This document shows, in pieces, positions 7,754 through 16,709 of a stretch of DNA of 64,000 nucleotides (within the stretch, counting starts at the first letter, position 1; each line of letters begins with the position of its first letter). This DNA comes from Neorhizobium galegae bv. officinalis (GTDB lineage Bacteria; Pseudomonadota; Alphaproteobacteria; Rhizobiales; Rhizobiaceae). The position numbers were made by a program, and so were the translations under genes. A model generated the notes under the pieces. It searched no databases. It was given only the letters and a program-made list of their open reading frames with translations, and had not been told where the DNA came from. The stretch is taken from contig CCRI01000010.1 of assembly GCA_000985875.1 (NCBI GenBank), forward strand, positions 1-64,000. The letters are read 5' to 3'.

Positions 7754-8694
7754 GAGCGGCCCCGCAGGCGCGGATTGTAGACGTCGCGCAGGTGGTCGCC
7801 GAGGATGTTTACCGAGACGACGAAGAGGACGAGGACGAGGCAGGGCCAGACCGAGATCCACCATTCGCCGGACTGCAGGAAATTGTTGCCGTTGCGGATC
7901 AGCGTGCCGAGCGAAGGCGAGGTGACCGGAATGCCGATGCCGAGAAAGCTCAAGGTCGCCTCGGTGATGATGGCGATGCCGAGATTGATGGTGGCGATGA
8001 CCAGAACCGGCGCCATAACGTTCGGCAGGATATGCAGGACGATGATCGCAAGATTGCTGCGGCCCGTGATGCGCGCGGCCGAGACATAGTCCTGGTCGCG
8101 CTCGATCATCACGGAGGAGCGGATGGTGCGGGCATACTGGACCCAGAATGCGATACCGATCGACATCACGACGATCGCGATGGCGGTGCCGACGCTCCGC
8201 TCGGCGCCGAGTGCTGCACGGGCCGCACCGTCGATGATCATCGCGAGCAGCAGGGCGGGATAGGCAAGCTGCACGTCGGCGACGCGCATGATGAAGGCAT
8301 CCACCTTGCCGCCGACGAAACCGGCGATCAGGCCGAGGCTGCCGCCAAGGACGAGGCCGATGGTGACCGACAGGAAGCCGACGATGATCGAGGTGCGCAT
8401 GCCATAGGCCATGGCGGTGATCAGGTTGCGGCCCTGGTCGTCGGTACCGAGCGGGAAATCGGGAGAACCATCCGCCATCCATGCCGGTGGGATGAAACTG
8501 TCCAGCACCGACATTCCGGAGAATTCGAACGGGTTCAGCGAGAACAGCGGCACGACGAAGGCGTAGATCAGCAGCGCGATAATCACGATCGCGCAAAGAG
8601 TAGGGCCGGGTGCCCTGCGCATGGCGCGCAGAAGCTTGCTGCCTCTGCTGCGGCGAACGGGACCGGCCGCGGAAGTGCTGACGACAGGCGTCAT
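7750..8694 (-). CDS. Peptide-type ABC transporter permease (DppC-like)
   Basis: This 314-residue inner-membrane permease has about six transmembrane segments. An N-terminal helix lies near 36-56, a periplasmic segment carries the DppC hallmark PLGTDDQGRNLI, and the cytoplasmic coupling motif is DYVSAARITGRSNLAIIVLHILPN. These are the standard OppC/DppC features. The start at 8694 gives the normal family length. The stop overlaps the downstream DppD-like start. It partners with the DppB-like protein encoded just upstream. Confidence 0.94.
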   Translation of the reverse strand: MTPVVSTSAAGPVRRSRGSKLLRAMRRAPGPTLCAIVIIALLIYAFVVPLFSLNPFEFSGMSVLDSFIPPAWMADGSPDFPLGTDDQGRNLITAMAYGMRTSIIVGFLSVTIGLVLGGSLGLIAGFVGGKVDAFIMRVADVQLAYPALLLAMIIDGAARAALGAERSVGTAIAIVVMSIGIAFWVQYARTIRSSVMIERDQDYVSAARITGRSNLAIIVLHILPNVMAPVLVIATINLGIAIITEATLSFLGIGIPVTSPSLGTLIRNGNNFLQSGEWWISVWPCLVLVLFVVSVNILGDHLRDVYNPRLRGRS

Positions 8695-9662
8695 GATTGC
8701 CTCCTCAACACACGGGCGTCGATCAGCGGGTAAAGCAGTTCGACGATCAGATTGATGACCATGAAGACCAGGCCGACGAAGATGAGATAGATGGCGATGA
8801 CCGGAATGTCGGCCCCCTGGATCGATTGCAGGAAGAGCGAGCCGAGGCCCGGCCAGGCGAAGACGTTTTCCGTCACCACCGAAAAGGCGATGATATTGCC
8901 GAGCTGGAGGCCGAGCATGGTGATGACCGGCAGCAGCGTGTTCTTGATGGCGTAGACATACCAGATGCGCGCTTCCGACAGGCCGCGGGCGCGGGCAAAG
9001 CGGATGTGTTCGCTCTGGCCGACTTCCATCAGCTGGGTGCGCAGCATGCGGATGATGAAGGCGACCTGGAAGGTGGAAAGGGTCGCTGCCGGCAGGAAGA
9101 TCGCCCGCCAGCCGGAAACGCTGAGAAGCCCGGTCTTCCAGAACCCGAGATCGACCACCGTGCCGCGCCCGAAGGACGGGAGCAGGCCAAGCTGAACCGA
9201 AAACACCGCGATCAGCAGGATGCCGACGACGAAATTCGGGAGCGTGATGCCGGCGGTCGAGATCAGCATGATGAAGCGGCCGAACAGCGAATTCGGGTTG
9301 ACGCCGCAATAGATGCCGGCCGGCACGCCGACCACGATGGTGATCAGCAGGCTGACGAAGGCGAGCTCGACGGTCGCGGGCAGGCGTTCGGCGATCAGGT
9401 TGGCGACCGGATCCTGGGTGCGATAGGAAAAGCCGAAATCGCCCTGCAGCATGTTGCCGATAAAATGCAGGAACCGCGTCCAGAGGGGCTGGTCGAGGCC
9501 GAGCTTGGCGATCAGTTCCAGCCGCTCGTTGACGGTCGCGTCGGCGGAGAGGAGGGCCGCCAGCGGATCGCCGATATTGGCGACCAGCAGGAAGGCGATG
9601 AAGCTGATCACCAGCAGGACGATGATCGTCTGCACGATGCGTGATGCGGCATAATTCAGCAC
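8691..9662 (-). CDS. Peptide-type ABC transporter permease (DppB-like), GTG start
   Basis: This 323-residue permease begins with the usual DppB N-terminus (NYAASRIVQTIIVLLVISFI) and ends LIVELLYPLIDARV. The coupling motif is HIRFARARGLSEARIWYVYAIKN. No ATG fits the family start. A GTG at 9660-9662 is preceded by AAGGA seven bases upstream, and that site overlaps the TAA of the M20 gene before it. Translation is therefore probably by reinitiation or coupling. Its stop overlaps the DppC-like start by 4 bp. Confidence 0.92.
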   Translation of the reverse strand: MLNYAASRIVQTIIVLLVISFIAFLLVANIGDPLAALLSADATVNERLELIAKLGLDQPLWTRFLHFIGNMLQGDFGFSYRTQDPVANLIAERLPATVELAFVSLLITIVVGVPAGIYCGVNPNSLFGRFIMLISTAGITLPNFVVGILLIAVFSVQLGLLPSFGRGTVVDLGFWKTGLLSVSGWRAIFLPAATLSTFQVAFIIRMLRTQLMEVGQSEHIRFARARGLSEARIWYVYAIKNTLLPVITMLGLQLGNIIAFSVVTENVFAWPGLGSLFLQSIQGADIPVIAIYLIFVGLVFMVINLIVELLYPLIDARVLRRQS

Positions 9663-9672
9663 GACAAATTCC

Positions 9673-10827
9673 TTAGCAGCAGCTATCCCCGAGCCGGTCG
9701 AGGAAGACGGCACATTTCTCGAGCTCGGAGATCGCAACCGATTCGTCCGGCTGATGGGCGTCGGCGATATCGCCCGGACCGATGACGACCGAAGGGACGC
9801 CGGCGATCTGGAAGATGCCCGCTTCCGTGCCATAGGAAACATAACGGGGTTCGCTGCGGCCGAGAAGCGCCAACAGTTCCGCATCGAGCGCAGGATCGTT
9901 GTTGGGTTTGAGGCCCGGTATGCTGGCCTGGACGTCGAAGACGATGCCGCAGGACGGATCGATCGCCTTCATGGCCGGTTCGAGGCTTTCGGCCGCGAAA
10001 CGCTTCATGTGGTCGAGAACCTCATAGGTGTTCTGACCCGGGATGAGGCGCATTTCCCAGAAGAACTCGCAGTTTTCCGAGACGATATTGCCGTGCAGGC
10101 CGCCCCTGATGACGGTGACCTGGGTGGTCGAATAGGGTGGGTCGAGCCCTTCGAACCGCGGGCCGTTGCGCATGTCCTCGCGGATGCGGTTGATCTCGGC
10201 GATCATGTCGCCGGCGACCATGACGGCGTTGACGTAGCGGTCCGGTTGCGAGGAATGGCCGGGCTTGCCCTTGATGCGGCACCAGCCGATCAGGCCGCCC
10301 TTGTGGGCTGCGATCATGTCCATGCTGGTCGCTTCGCCGATCACGGCAAGGCGCGGCTTCAGGTCGCTCTGGCCCACCCACTCGGCCATCGAGCCGACGC
10401 CGGTGCAGCCGACCTCCTCGTCATAGGAAAAGGCGAGGTGTACAGGCTTCTTGAGATTCTTGGCGGCAATGCCGGGCACGGCCGCGAGACAGCAGGCGAG
10501 AAAGCCCTTCATATCGGTCGCGCCGCGACCGATCAGGCGGCCGTTGGCTTCCCTCAGCGTCCATGGGTCGCCGGTCCAGGCCTGGCCTTCGGTCGGCACC
10601 ACATCCGTATGGCCGCTGAAGATGATGCCGCCGGGCGCTTCCGGGCCGATCGTGATCAGCACGTTGGCCTTGTTTCCCTCGGGATTTGCGAAGCGCCGGA
10701 CGCGCCCTCCGAAGGGGGCGGTCTGGGCTTCGACATATTCGATCAGGTCGAGATTGGAAACGGCGCTGACAGTCGGGAAAGCAACGAGGCCGGCAAGCTG
10801 CCTCGTTATATCGGATACAATGGTCAT
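9673..10827 (-). CDS. M20 family deacylase, ArgE/DapE-like
   Basis: This 384-residue zinc hydrolase of the acetylornithine deacetylase/succinyl-diaminopimelate desuccinylase group removes acyl groups from N-acyl amino acids. Motifs are SGHTDVVP (metal His), GRGATDMKGF (bridging Asp), SYDEEVGCTG (catalytic Glu pair), GEATSM and a late His in ADAHQPDE. It lies between the solute-binding protein and the permeases of operon 1, with a TAATG overlap upstream. A role in arginine synthesis is unlikely in that setting. Hydrolysis of an imported acyl amino acid or peptide is more likely. Confidence 0.88.
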   Translation of the reverse strand: MTIVSDITRQLAGLVAFPTVSAVSNLDLIEYVEAQTAPFGGRVRRFANPEGNKANVLITIGPEAPGGIIFSGHTDVVPTEGQAWTGDPWTLREANGRLIGRGATDMKGFLACCLAAVPGIAAKNLKKPVHLAFSYDEEVGCTGVGSMAEWVGQSDLKPRLAVIGEATSMDMIAAHKGGLIGWCRIKGKPGHSSQPDRYVNAVMVAGDMIAEINRIREDMRNGPRFEGLDPPYSTTQVTVIRGGLHGNIVSENCEFFWEMRLIPGQNTYEVLDHMKRFAAESLEPAMKAIDPSCGIVFDVQASIPGLKPNNDPALDAELLALLGRSEPRYVSYGTEAGIFQIAGVPSVVIGPGDIADAHQPDESVAISELEKCAVFLDRLGDSCC

Positions 10828-12434
10828 TACTTCACCGTGAAATAACGCAGCGGGTAGGCAAGGTCGGCCGGCTGGACGACGGTGACGTTGTCCTTGACGC
10901 CCCAGAGAATGTTCAACTGGTGGAGCGGAATGAAGGCGACGTCGGCTTTCATGAGCTTGAAGGCCTGGGTGATATAGCCGGTGCGCTTGGCCTGGTCGGT
11001 CTCCTTGCCGATCAGGTCGATCAGCTTGTCGACTTCCGGGTTGGAATAACCGCCGATGTTGAAGGCGCCGAGGCCGCTCTTGGGATCGCGGGTGGCAGCG
11101 ATCGAAGTCAGGAAGATGTGGGCGTCATAGGTGGCCGGCGAGTAACCGAGCATCGCCATGCTGGTATTGTATTCCGGCGGGTTGACCTGGGTCGCCCATT
11201 TGGCGGTCGGCTGGGCGCGCGGATCGACCTTGATATTGATGCGGGCAAGCGAGGCGGCGACCGCAAGGCAGGTCGCCTCGTCGTTCATGAACCTGTCGCT
11301 GGTGCAATCGAGCGTGACGGAAAAGCCGTTTTCGTAGCCGGCTTCCTTCATCAGCGCCTTGGCCTTGTCGACGTCCGGCTTGACCGGTGCGCCGAGGGCG
11401 GCATCGAAACCGTTGACTTCCTTGCCGATCGGCAGGCTGACCGGGACCGAGAAATTGCGCATGATGCGCTTCTGGATCGCGCCGGTGTCGATCGCCAGTT
11501 CCATGGCTTGGCGAACCTTCAGTTCCTTGAAGGGGTTCTTGGTCTTTTCGCTGCCGAAGATCAGGCTGTCACGGGCGACATCCGGCTGGATGTAGATGGT
11601 GCGAAGGTCGGGGCCTGCCTGCATGTGCAGCTTCGGATCGTTCTCGATGCGCTCGGCATCCTGCGGCGGTACGCCGTCGATCATGTCGACTTCGCCGGAG
11701 ATGAGTGCGGAGACGCGGGTCGACGGGTTGGGGATCACGAAGAACGTTGCGTTGTCGACATTGCCGGTCTTCTTGTCCCACCAGCCGGGGTTCGGCGCGA
11801 AGACCGTCTTCACGCCCGGATCGCGTTCCTTGATGACGTAGGGACCGGTGCCGATGGCGTTGCGGTTGGCAAACGTTTCCGTGGCGTTGTTGGCGGCGCC
11901 CGGCTGCACCGTGTTATTCGCCTCGGCCCATTCCTTGTCCATGATGTACCAGTTGGTGATCTGGTTCGGCAGGATGGGGTTGATGGCGCGCGTCTTGATG
12001 CGGATCTTGTGGTCGTCGACCTTCTCGATCGAAGCGATCGAATTCAGGTTTGCCTTGATGCCGCCGGCCTGCCCGCGGGTCAGCGAGAAGACCACGTCAT
12101 CGGCGGTGAAGGCATTGCCGTTCGAAAATTTCACGTCCTTGCGGAGGTTGAATTCCCAGGTCGTGCCGTCGATCTGTTTCCAGTCGGTCGCAAGTGCCCC
12201 CTCGATCTTCTGCTCCGCGTTACGGCGCACAAGCGGCTCGTAGACATTGGCAAGAACGGCGAAGATCAGCGTGTTCGAAACCGCATGGGGATCGAGCGTA
12301 TAGGCATCGAGCGGGCCTGCGAACTTGAAATCCGCCGCCTGGGCCATGCCCCCGAACGGAGCGGCAATCGCGGCTGCGGCGATGGTACCCAGCAGCATCT
12401 TACGTTTGAATGCAGAAAACGGGAAAGGCATCAT
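10827..12434 (-). CDS. Peptide-type ABC transporter substrate-binding protein (operon 1)
   Basis: This 535-residue periplasmic SBP of family 5 (DppA/OppA type) delivers substrate to the permeases encoded downstream. A Sec signal peptide is visible at about 1-33 (basic start, hydrophobic core, AQAADF cleavage region). Family motifs include ALATDWKQIDGTTWEFNLRK, KFSNGNAFTADDVVFS and AIGTGPYVIKE. The ATG at 12434 follows AGGAG at five bases, and a second ATG is the next codon. It is the first gene of a seven-gene minus-strand operon whose promoter region holds two candidate operators. Confidence 0.95.
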   Translation of the reverse strand: MMPFPFSAFKRKMLLGTIAAAAIAAPFGGMAQAADFKFAGPLDAYTLDPHAVSNTLIFAVLANVYEPLVRRNAEQKIEGALATDWKQIDGTTWEFNLRKDVKFSNGNAFTADDVVFSLTRGQAGGIKANLNSIASIEKVDDHKIRIKTRAINPILPNQITNWYIMDKEWAEANNTVQPGAANNATETFANRNAIGTGPYVIKERDPGVKTVFAPNPGWWDKKTGNVDNATFFVIPNPSTRVSALISGEVDMIDGVPPQDAERIENDPKLHMQAGPDLRTIYIQPDVARDSLIFGSEKTKNPFKELKVRQAMELAIDTGAIQKRIMRNFSVPVSLPIGKEVNGFDAALGAPVKPDVDKAKALMKEAGYENGFSVTLDCTSDRFMNDEATCLAVAASLARINIKVDPRAQPTAKWATQVNPPEYNTSMAMLGYSPATYDAHIFLTSIAATRDPKSGLGAFNIGGYSNPEVDKLIDLIGKETDQAKRTGYITQAFKLMKADVAFIPLHQLNILWGVKDNVTVVQPADLAYPLRYFTVK

Positions 12435-12751
12435 GATCTCCTAAGCGCGCTACGAGACAGTCGGAATATGGAACAACGATGCGGTAGATATTTTATAGTT
12501 AAAATATCTCGACGGAGTGAGCCCTGGAATTGCGAGCATGCAGCGTTCCCTGTCGTTGTTTTGAGATGCCTACTTGCGAGGCTTGGGCAAACAATAGGCG
12601 AAATAACGAAACATGCAAGCATGTTTGATCAAATGAGCGCAACTCTTTCGGGCGAGCAAAATATCGGCGCGCGGAAGCGCTTCCGAAGCGCAGGTGCATC
12701 GGAATATATGAAGAATTTCAATGTCATATGTGGTGAGGGGAGCTGCGAGCC
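12435..12751 (-). promoter_or_regulatory. Promoter region of operon 1 with two candidate operators
   Basis: This 317-bp gap holds no convincing gene. At 12487-12508 there is a perfect 9-bp inverted repeat with a 4-bp spacer, whose core is TTTATAGTTAAA (12492-12503), the TTTA-N4-TAAA pattern seen across the cluster. At 12624-12633 lies TTTGATCAAA inside GTTTGATCAAATG. The same sequence in the opposite orientation occurs twice upstream of the GntR gene at 55852. The AT-rich DNA between the two sites is a plausible location for the operon 1 promoter. Confidence 0.6.
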
Positions 12752-14713
12752 TTAGGCTCGGGCAAACATCGGCCCGCCCTTGTGGGCTGGAAATCCATAG
12801 CCGTTGATCATCACCAGGTCGATATCGCTGGCTCTTGCGGCTACCCGCTCGGCCAACAGAGCCTCGCCTTCGGAAGCCATCGCACCGAGCATTCTTTCGA
12901 GAATTTCGCTTTTCGAGAATGCGCGGGGGGTGATGCCCCTTTTAGCTCGGGCGGCTTCTATGATTGAAGTCACTTCCGGATCGATGGTGCGCTTGCCGTC
13001 CGGATAAGCGTACCAGCCCCGGCCGGCTTTCTGGCCGAGGCGGCCCGCTTCGCAGAGCGTATCGGCAATCTCGACATAACGGGCGGAAGGGTCACGGGTA
13101 GCCGCCTGCCGCTTTCGGCGTGCCCAGGCGATTTCGAGGCCGGCCATGTCGTAGACGGCGAAGAGACCCATCGGGAAACCGTAATCCTCCAGCGCAGCGT
13201 CGATCTCGTGCGGCAGGGCGCCGTCCTCCAAAAGGAACTCGGCTTCGCGGCGATAGGCGGAAAAGATGCGGTTGCCGATGAAGCCTTCGGTGACGCCGGT
13301 GACGACCGGCAGTTTGCGCAGTTTCTTGGCGACCGCCAGCCCCGTTGCCAGCACGTCCGGTGCGGTCTTGGCGCAACGCACGACTTCGAGCAGGCGCATC
13401 ACATGGGCGGGCGAGAAGAAGTGCAGGCCGAGAACCCGTTCCGGGTGGGCGGTCGCGGCGGCGATCTCGTCCGGGTTCAGGTAACTGGTATTGGTCGCCA
13501 GCACGGCATCCGGGCGGATGACCTTGTCGAGACGCTGGAAGAGATCGGTCTTGACGGCGAGATCGTCGAATACGGCTTCGACGACGAGATCGCAGGGAAC
13601 GAGATCGACATCTTCCGCAGTCACGGAAAGCCGCGCCTTCTGGGCTTCGAAGCCGGCCTGGTCGAGGCGGCCGGAGGCGAGGTTGCGTTCCAGCAGGCCG
13701 ACGATGCGCTCGCGGCCCTTTTCGGCAGCTTCGACAGTCTGATCGAGGCCGATCACCGAATAACCGGCGCCAAGGGCCGCGACGGCAATGCCGCTGCCCA
13801 TCAGGCCAAGGCCGCAGATGCCGATCGTCTTGACCGGGCGAGGTTCGACGCCTTCCAGACCTTCGACCTTGGAGGATTCCCGTTCGGCGAAGAAGACATG
13901 GCGCAGGGCCGCAGCCTCGCGGCTGTCGCGCAGTGCGAGGAAGGTGGCGCGTTCGTCCGCCAGACCTTCGGCCAGCGGGCGGTTGGATGCGGTGACCAGC
14001 CGGACCGCTTCAGCGGGCGCCTTCTGGCCGCGCGCCTTCGCAAGGATTTTAACCGAGGCTTTTTCGATCTCGGCCGGATCGGCAGCGGTGACGGTCAGAT
14101 CGCCCGTGCGGCGGAGAGGTTTGCCGGCCAATGCCGAAGCAGCGGATATTGCAGCCTCGACGAGATCGCCCGCGGCTACCTCGTCGAGGATCCCAAGTTT
14201 CACCGCTTCCTCGGCCTTCACCAAGCGTCCGGAGGTGATGAGGTCGAGTGCCGCCGGAATGCCGATCAGGCGCGGCAGGCGTTGCGTGCCGCCGGCGCCG
14301 GGTACGATGCCGAGCTTGACTTCGGGCAAGCCGACCTGTGCTGCCGGCGAGGCAATGCGATAGTGGCAGGCAAGTGCCACTTCGAGACCGCCGCCCAGTG
14401 CCGCGCCATTGAGCGCTGCGACGACCGGCTTCGACAGGCCTTCGATCGTCTCGATGACACCAGGCAAGGTCGGCTCCATGGCCGGCTTGCCGAATTCCTT
14501 GATGTCGGCGCCGCCGATGAACGTCTTTCCTGCGCCGGTGACGACGACACCGATCACATCGGGAGTCGTTTTGGAGTGGGCGAGCGCCTTTTCCAGTCCG
14601 CCGCGGACATCGACGGAGGTGGCGTTGACCGGCGGATTGTCGATCGTGACGACCAGAACTCCGTTGCGGGTCGTGGCTGAAACCGTGGCGGAAAACTCGG
14701 TCGTCTTGCTCAT
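12752..14713 (-). CDS. Fused enoyl-CoA hydratase / 3-hydroxyacyl-CoA dehydrogenase
   Basis: This 653-residue bifunctional beta-oxidation enzyme hydrates an enoyl-CoA and then oxidises the 3-hydroxyacyl-CoA with NAD. The crotonase domain (about 10-200) keeps both catalytic glutamates (GGGLEVAL and GLPEVKLG). The dehydrogenase domain (about 295-640) has the NAD motif GICGLGLMGSG, the catalytic His in GLHFFSPAHVM and TEGFIGNRI. It is shorter than long-chain FadJ-type proteins and resembles those in aromatic CoA pathways. It is last in operon 2, so it probably acts on ring-cleavage products of the reduced aminobenzoyl-CoA. Confidence 0.93.
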   Translation of the reverse strand: MSKTTEFSATVSATTRNGVLVVTIDNPPVNATSVDVRGGLEKALAHSKTTPDVIGVVVTGAGKTFIGGADIKEFGKPAMEPTLPGVIETIEGLSKPVVAALNGAALGGGLEVALACHYRIASPAAQVGLPEVKLGIVPGAGGTQRLPRLIGIPAALDLITSGRLVKAEEAVKLGILDEVAAGDLVEAAISAASALAGKPLRRTGDLTVTAADPAEIEKASVKILAKARGQKAPAEAVRLVTASNRPLAEGLADERATFLALRDSREAAALRHVFFAERESSKVEGLEGVEPRPVKTIGICGLGLMGSGIAVAALGAGYSVIGLDQTVEAAEKGRERIVGLLERNLASGRLDQAGFEAQKARLSVTAEDVDLVPCDLVVEAVFDDLAVKTDLFQRLDKVIRPDAVLATNTSYLNPDEIAAATAHPERVLGLHFFSPAHVMRLLEVVRCAKTAPDVLATGLAVAKKLRKLPVVTGVTEGFIGNRIFSAYRREAEFLLEDGALPHEIDAALEDYGFPMGLFAVYDMAGLEIAWARRKRQAATRDPSARYVEIADTLCEAGRLGQKAGRGWYAYPDGKRTIDPEVTSIIEAARAKRGITPRAFSKSEILERMLGAMASEGEALLAERVAARASDIDLVMINGYGFPAHKGGPMFARA

Positions 14714-14720
14714 GATTGCC

Positions 14721-15116
14721 TCAGGCCGGAATGACGGCGGTCGCCTGGATTTCGATCTTGGCGCGGTCTTCCACCAGCGCCACGACCTGCATGGCGGCCA
14801 TGGCCGGGAAATGCTTGCCGATGATCTCGCGATAGACCTGACCGATGCCCTTCAGGTTGCCGAGATATTCGGCCTTGTCGGTAAAGTACCAGGTCATGGT
14901 GGTGATGTGCTGCGGGCCAGCGCCGGCCTCGGCCAGTACGGCGACGATGTTCTGCAGCGTCTGGCGCACCTGGCCGACGAAATCGTCGGTCTCGAACTGG
15001 CATTGGCCGTTCCAGCCGATCTGTCCGCCGACGAAGACCTGGCGGCCGGTGGCGGCGACGCCGTTGGCGTAACCGATCGGTTTTGCCCAGCCTTCAGGCT
15101 GCAGAATCGTGTGCAT
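14721..15116 (-). CDS. RidA/YjgF/YER057c/UK114 family enamine-imine deaminase
   Basis: This 131-residue trimeric-fold protein belongs to the Rid superfamily, whose members hydrolyse enamines or imines to ketones and ammonia. The family pattern is visible (GYANGVAATGRQVFVGGQIGWN, TLQNIVAVLAEAGAG, PAMAAMQVVALVEDRAKIEI). In this operon it is a good candidate for releasing the amino group from 2-amino-enoyl-CoA intermediates after dearomatisation. The start lies 23 bp inside the 3' end of the thioesterase gene. Whether it acts directly on CoA esters is unknown. Confidence 0.88.
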   Translation of the reverse strand: MHTILQPEGWAKPIGYANGVAATGRQVFVGGQIGWNGQCQFETDDFVGQVRQTLQNIVAVLAEAGAGPQHITTMTWYFTDKAEYLGNLKGIGQVYREIIGKHFPAMAAMQVVALVEDRAKIEIQATAVIPA

Positions 15117-15525
15117 CTTGTCTCTCCAAATGCTGTGTCAGCGCGGCGCGCATATCATCGGGCCAGGGAAGGGCCTTGTGGGTTTCGTTCGAGGTGGCGA
15201 CCAGCCGTTGTCTGGCGGTCCAGAGCAGCCGGTCGCCTGCCCGCACCTCGTATTCGAGATCGGCGGAACTGTTACCGACCCGCGTAACCTTGACGGTGAA
15301 ATCCATCATATCGCCATGGAAGCCTGGGCTCTTGAAGGCGACGTCCAGCGTCACGGTCGGCACGCCAATCTTGCGGTGACTGATCATGTCCGGCCAGGCC
15401 GAACCGATCGCGCCGAAAAATTCCTCGCAAACGCCGACCATGATGTTCAGATACGAGGGGAAATAGGCGATGCCGGAAGGATCGCAATCTCCAAAGTTCA
15501 ATCGGCGGGAGGTCGTGTAAGCCAT
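15094..15525 (-). CDS. 4-hydroxybenzoyl-CoA thioesterase-like hotdog protein
   Basis: This 143-residue hotdog-fold acyl-CoA thioesterase has the N-terminal motif NFGDCDPSGIAYFPSY. D15 in it matches the catalytic Asp of Pseudomonas-type 4-hydroxybenzoyl-CoA thioesterases. The protein may release trapped CoA esters or hydrolyse a pathway intermediate. It lies 8 bp after the acyl-CoA dehydrogenase gene and overlaps ridA. The length is normal for the family. Confidence 0.88.
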   Translation of the reverse strand: MAYTTSRRLNFGDCDPSGIAYFPSYLNIMVGVCEEFFGAIGSAWPDMISHRKIGVPTVTLDVAFKSPGFHGDMMDFTVKVTRVGNSSADLEYEVRAGDRLLWTARQRLVATSNETHKALPWPDDMRAALTQHLERQDAHDSAA

Positions 15526-15533
15526 GATCGTCC

Positions 15534-16709
15534 TCAGGCCTTCAACAGTTCGCGGGCGATGATGAGCTTCTGGACCTCGGTCGCGCCCTCATAGATGCGC
15601 AGCGCCCGGATTTCCCGGTAGAGGCTCTCGGTGATCTCGCCGCTCTTCACGCCACGGCCGCCAAAGATCTGCACGGCTCGGTCGATGACGCTTTGTGCGT
15701 TCTCCGTCGCCACCATCTTGGCCATCGCGGCTTCCTTGGTGGTCGGCAGGCCCTGTACGTCGCGGCGCCAGGCGGCGCGGTAGGTGAGGAGCGCCCCGGC
15801 ATCGATCTGCGCTGCCATGTCGCCGAAGGCGGCCTGGGTGAGCTGCAGGTCGGAGAGGTGATTGCCGAACATCGGCCGCGCCTTGGCATAGGCGAGCGCT
15901 TCGTCCAGTGCCCTCTTGGCAAAACCGAGAGCGGCGGCGGCGACGGAGGCGCGAAAGATGTCGAGGGTCCGCATGGCGATCTTGAAGCCTTCACCGGGCG
16001 CGCCCAGCAGGCGCGACGCGGGAATGCGGCAGTTTTCGAAGCGGATCGTCGCCAGTGGATGCGGGGCGATCACGTCGATGCGCTCGGCGATCGAGAAGCC
16101 GGGATCGTCTGCGTACACGACGAAAGCGGAGATGCCGCGCGTGCCGGGCGCTTCGCCGGTGCGGACAAAGACGGTGTAGACATCGGCGATGCCGCCGTTG
16201 GAAATCCAGGTCTTTTCGCCATCGAGGATATAGTGGTCGCCATCCTTTCGGGCAGCGCAGGCCATGGCGGCGACATCCGAGCCGGCTTCCTTCTCAGACA
16301 GCGCGAAGGCGGAGATCCATTCGCCCGACTGCGCTTTCGGCAGAACCGTGCGGCGCAGTTCCTCGGAACCGGACAGGCCGATCGCGCCGGTGCCGAGGCC
16401 CTGCATGGCGAATGCGAAATCGGCAAGGCCGTCATGCCAGGCCAGCGTTTCGCGGGTCAGGCAGGCGGCGCGGCTGTCGATCGGCTGGCTGCCGCCGGCG
16501 CCGGTGGCCGCGTCAAGAAGGCCGGCGTTTCCGAGCGCCCTGACGATCGCGCGGCAGGCGCCGTCCGTATCCGAATGGTCGATATGGCTCAGTGCGCCGG
16601 AAGCCGCGAAGGAATCCAGTTTTTCGGCGAGCGCCTTGTGGCTCTCGTCGAAGAACGGCCAGTCGAGGAAATCGCGTGCCGGTCCTTTGAGGGTTGTGGG
16701 ATTGGCCAT
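15534..16709 (-). CDS. Acyl-CoA dehydrogenase family protein
   Basis: This 391-residue FAD flavoenzyme is predicted to introduce or remove a double bond in a CoA ester. Typical blocks are [15 protein letters not shown] and [15 protein letters not shown] (FAD and substrate region), [15 protein letters not shown] and [16 protein letters not shown], where the Glu of YEGATE is the usual catalytic base. The start at 16709 overlaps the stop of the crotonase gene (ATGA). Within operon 2 it would oxidise a ring-reduced or ring-opened CoA intermediate. The electron acceptor (ETF) is not encoded nearby. Confidence 0.92.
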   Translation of the reverse strand: MANPTTLKGPARDFLDWPFFDESHKALAEKLDSFAASGALSHIDHSDTDGACRAIVRALGNAGLLDAATGAGGSQPIDSRAACLTRETLAWHDGLADFAFAMQGLGTGAIGLSGSEELRRTVLPKAQSGEWISAFALSEKEAGSDVAAMACAARKDGDHYILDGEKTWISNGGIADVYTVFVRTGEAPGTRGISAFVVYADDPGFSIAERIDVIAPHPLATIRFENCRIPASRLLGAPGEGFKIAMRTLDIFRASVAAAALGFAKRALDEALAYAKARPMFGNHLSDLQLTQAAFGDMAAQIDAGALLTYRAAWRRDVQGLPTTKEAAMAKMVATENAQSVIDRAVQIFGGRGVKSGEITESLYREIRALRIYEGATEVQKLIIARELLKA

